A DNA stretch of 7,846 nucleotides from Christensenella sp. UBA6420 (lineage in GTDB: Bacteria > Bacillota > Clostridia > Christensenellales > DTU072), in the NCBI GenBank assembly GCA_002439705.1, contig DJPE01000029.1, positions 1 to 7,846 of the forward strand, given 5' to 3'. Positions 6,952 to 7,846 of the stretch are shown here, piece after piece (position 1 is the stretch's first letter; each line of letters starts with the position of its first letter). The position numbers were made by a program, and so were the translations under genes. The notes beneath the pieces are model-generated. The model ran no database searches. It had not been told where the DNA came from and saw only the letters and a program-made list of their open reading frames with translations.

Positions 6952-7846
6952 TGGTTGATTTCTATTTTCAGCGCGCGCAATTGGAAAAATTACGCAAAGA
7001 AGCGTCGGATATATCCGACGCGATGGGCGTCGAGTCCTTGAAAAAAGAAATCGAAGATCTTACCGCTTTGCAACACGCCGAAAACTTCTGGCAGGACGTA
7101 GAAAAGGCGCAGGAAGTAAACCGCCGTCTTACAGTCTGCGAAAGGAAAGTAAAAAAAGCCGCCGACCTTATAAAAAAAGTGGACGATACGATCTCCCTTC
7201 TGGACGTCATCGAAGAAATGGACGAAGAAAGTGAAGTCGACAACGCCAAAGCGGAAGTCGCCGCCGTAGCCGCCGCCGTGGAAGAAATGCAGATAGAAGC
7301 CTTGCTTAACGGGAAGTACGACGGTTGCAACGCGATATTATCTCTGCACGCGGGCGCGGGCGGAACCGAAGCGCAGGACTGGGTGGAGATGCTGTACAGA
7401 ATGTACGTCAGATACGCCGAGCGTAACGGGTATTCGGTGAAAGAACTCGACAAGCTGCCCGGTGACGACGCGGGGATAAAGAGCGTGACTTTTCTCGTCG
7501 GCGGGGATAACGCATACGGCTATCTCAAAGCGGAAATGGGCGTGCACAGGCTGGTAAGAATAAGTCCTTTCGACGCAAACAAACGCCGTCACACTTCGTT
7601 CGCAAGCCTTGAAGTTATGCCCGAAATTACCGAAGACGACGAAATAAAAATCAACCCCGAAGAGTTAAGAATAGACACTTACCGAAGCGGCGGCGCGGGC
7701 GGTCAGCACATAAACAAGACCGACTCGGCGATAAGAATTCTGCACAAGCCCACCGGCATCGTCGTCGGCTGCCAGACCCAGCGCAGCCAGCTCCAGAACA
7801 AGGATTTCGCAATGAAAATGCTGAAATCCAAGCTCATGGAGCTCAA
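6951..7846 (+). CDS. prfB: Peptide chain release factor 2 (RF2), 3' end outside window; frameshift-free gene
   Basis: RF2 recognises UGA and UAA in the ribosomal A site and triggers release of the finished peptide. The 298 visible residues hold a helical N-terminal domain (about 1-115), the acidic-domain link HAGAGGTEAQDW (133-144), the stop-codon reading tripeptide SPF (205-207) that marks RF2 rather than RF1, and the catalytic GGQ (250-252), whose Gln side chain is methylated in relatives. Both motifs fall at the same residue numbers as in E. coli RF2; about 70 C-terminal residues should lie beyond the edge. Position 246 is Ser. The gene reads in a single frame: codons 25-26, where many prfB genes carry the CTT TGA C shift site, are ATG GGC. 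The start ATG shares one base with the secA stop, and a modest AAGGG (6937-6941) lies 9 nt upstream, so translation is probably coupled to secA. Confidence 0.96.
   Translation, partial: MVDFYFQRAQLEKLRKEASDISDAMGVESLKKEIEDLTALQHAENFWQDVEKAQEVNRRLTVCERKVKKAADLIKKVDDTISLLDVIEEMDEESEVDNAKAEVAAVAAAVEEMQIEALLNGKYDGCNAILSLHAGAGGTEAQDWVEMLYRMYVRYAERNGYSVKELDKLPGDDAGIKSVTFLVGGDNAYGYLKAEMGVHRLVRISPFDANKRRHTSFASLEVMPEITEDDEIKINPEELRIDTYRSGGAGGQHINKTDSAIRILHKPTGIVVGCQTQRSQLQNKDFAMKMLKSKLMEL

Noticed and set aside
7034..7043. CTTGAAAAAA in early prfB as a relic or slippery frameshift site
   Set aside because: It is in frame, has no stop codon at the shift position, and falls after the aligned codon 25-26 site. 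The zero frame stays open on both sides, so no shift is needed.
6968..7453. 161-codon Ser-rich open frame on the minus strand inside prfB
   Set aside because: It is antisense to the RF2 N-terminal domain. The Ser/Ala-rich composition is the mirror of Glu/Lys/Ala codons on the coding strand.

Overview
The window looks like ordinary chromosome from a Bacillota/Clostridia-type bacterium. The pointers are strong AGGAG-type ribosome binding sites, a BMP-family nucleoside-type ABC cassette with its genes in the usual Bacillota order, a SecA with the long NBD2 insert and a Cys-Cys zinc tail, and the secA-prfB pairing also seen in Bacillus subtilis. Base composition by eye is intermediate (neither AT-rich like Clostridium nor GC-rich), with many CGA/CGAC-containing codons. 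A Christensenellales-like gut or metagenomic lineage is possible, but that is a guess. All genes are on the + strand and coding density is high. I see no mobile element, CRISPR array, tRNA or rRNA.

Region 1 (1-4153) is an ABC uptake operon. It holds the C-terminal end of a BMP-family substrate-binding lipoprotein, a 15-bp stem-loop with a UUCG loop and no U-tract, a 564-residue double-domain ATPase, and two permeases of the BPD_transp_2 type. The last three genes overlap by 8 nt and 1 nt and each has a good Shine-Dalgarno, so they are probably translationally coupled and assemble as one complex. Nucleosides are the most likely cargo by family, with B. subtilis NupNOPQ as the nearest named model, but the sequence does not fix the substrate.

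Region 2 (4154-4278) is a compact boundary: a textbook intrinsic terminator for the ABC operon, then a strong extended -10 promoter for secA. A perfect 9-bp inverted repeat flanks the predicted start of transcription.

Region 3 (4279-7846) is secA (890 residues, complete) followed with a 1-nt overlap by prfB (release factor 2), which runs off the right edge. This prfB is read in one frame, with no programmed frameshift site. SecA drives protein export and RF2 terminates translation at UGA/UAA, so the pairing is a conserved housekeeping arrangement rather than a pathway.

I did not find an undescribed system. The points most worth a second look are the roughly 40-residue basic/aromatic insertion in the first ATPase domain, the matching decay of both halves of one composite ATP site, the frameshift-free prfB, the inverted repeat at the secA promoter, and a run of G/C-ending codons at the right edge.
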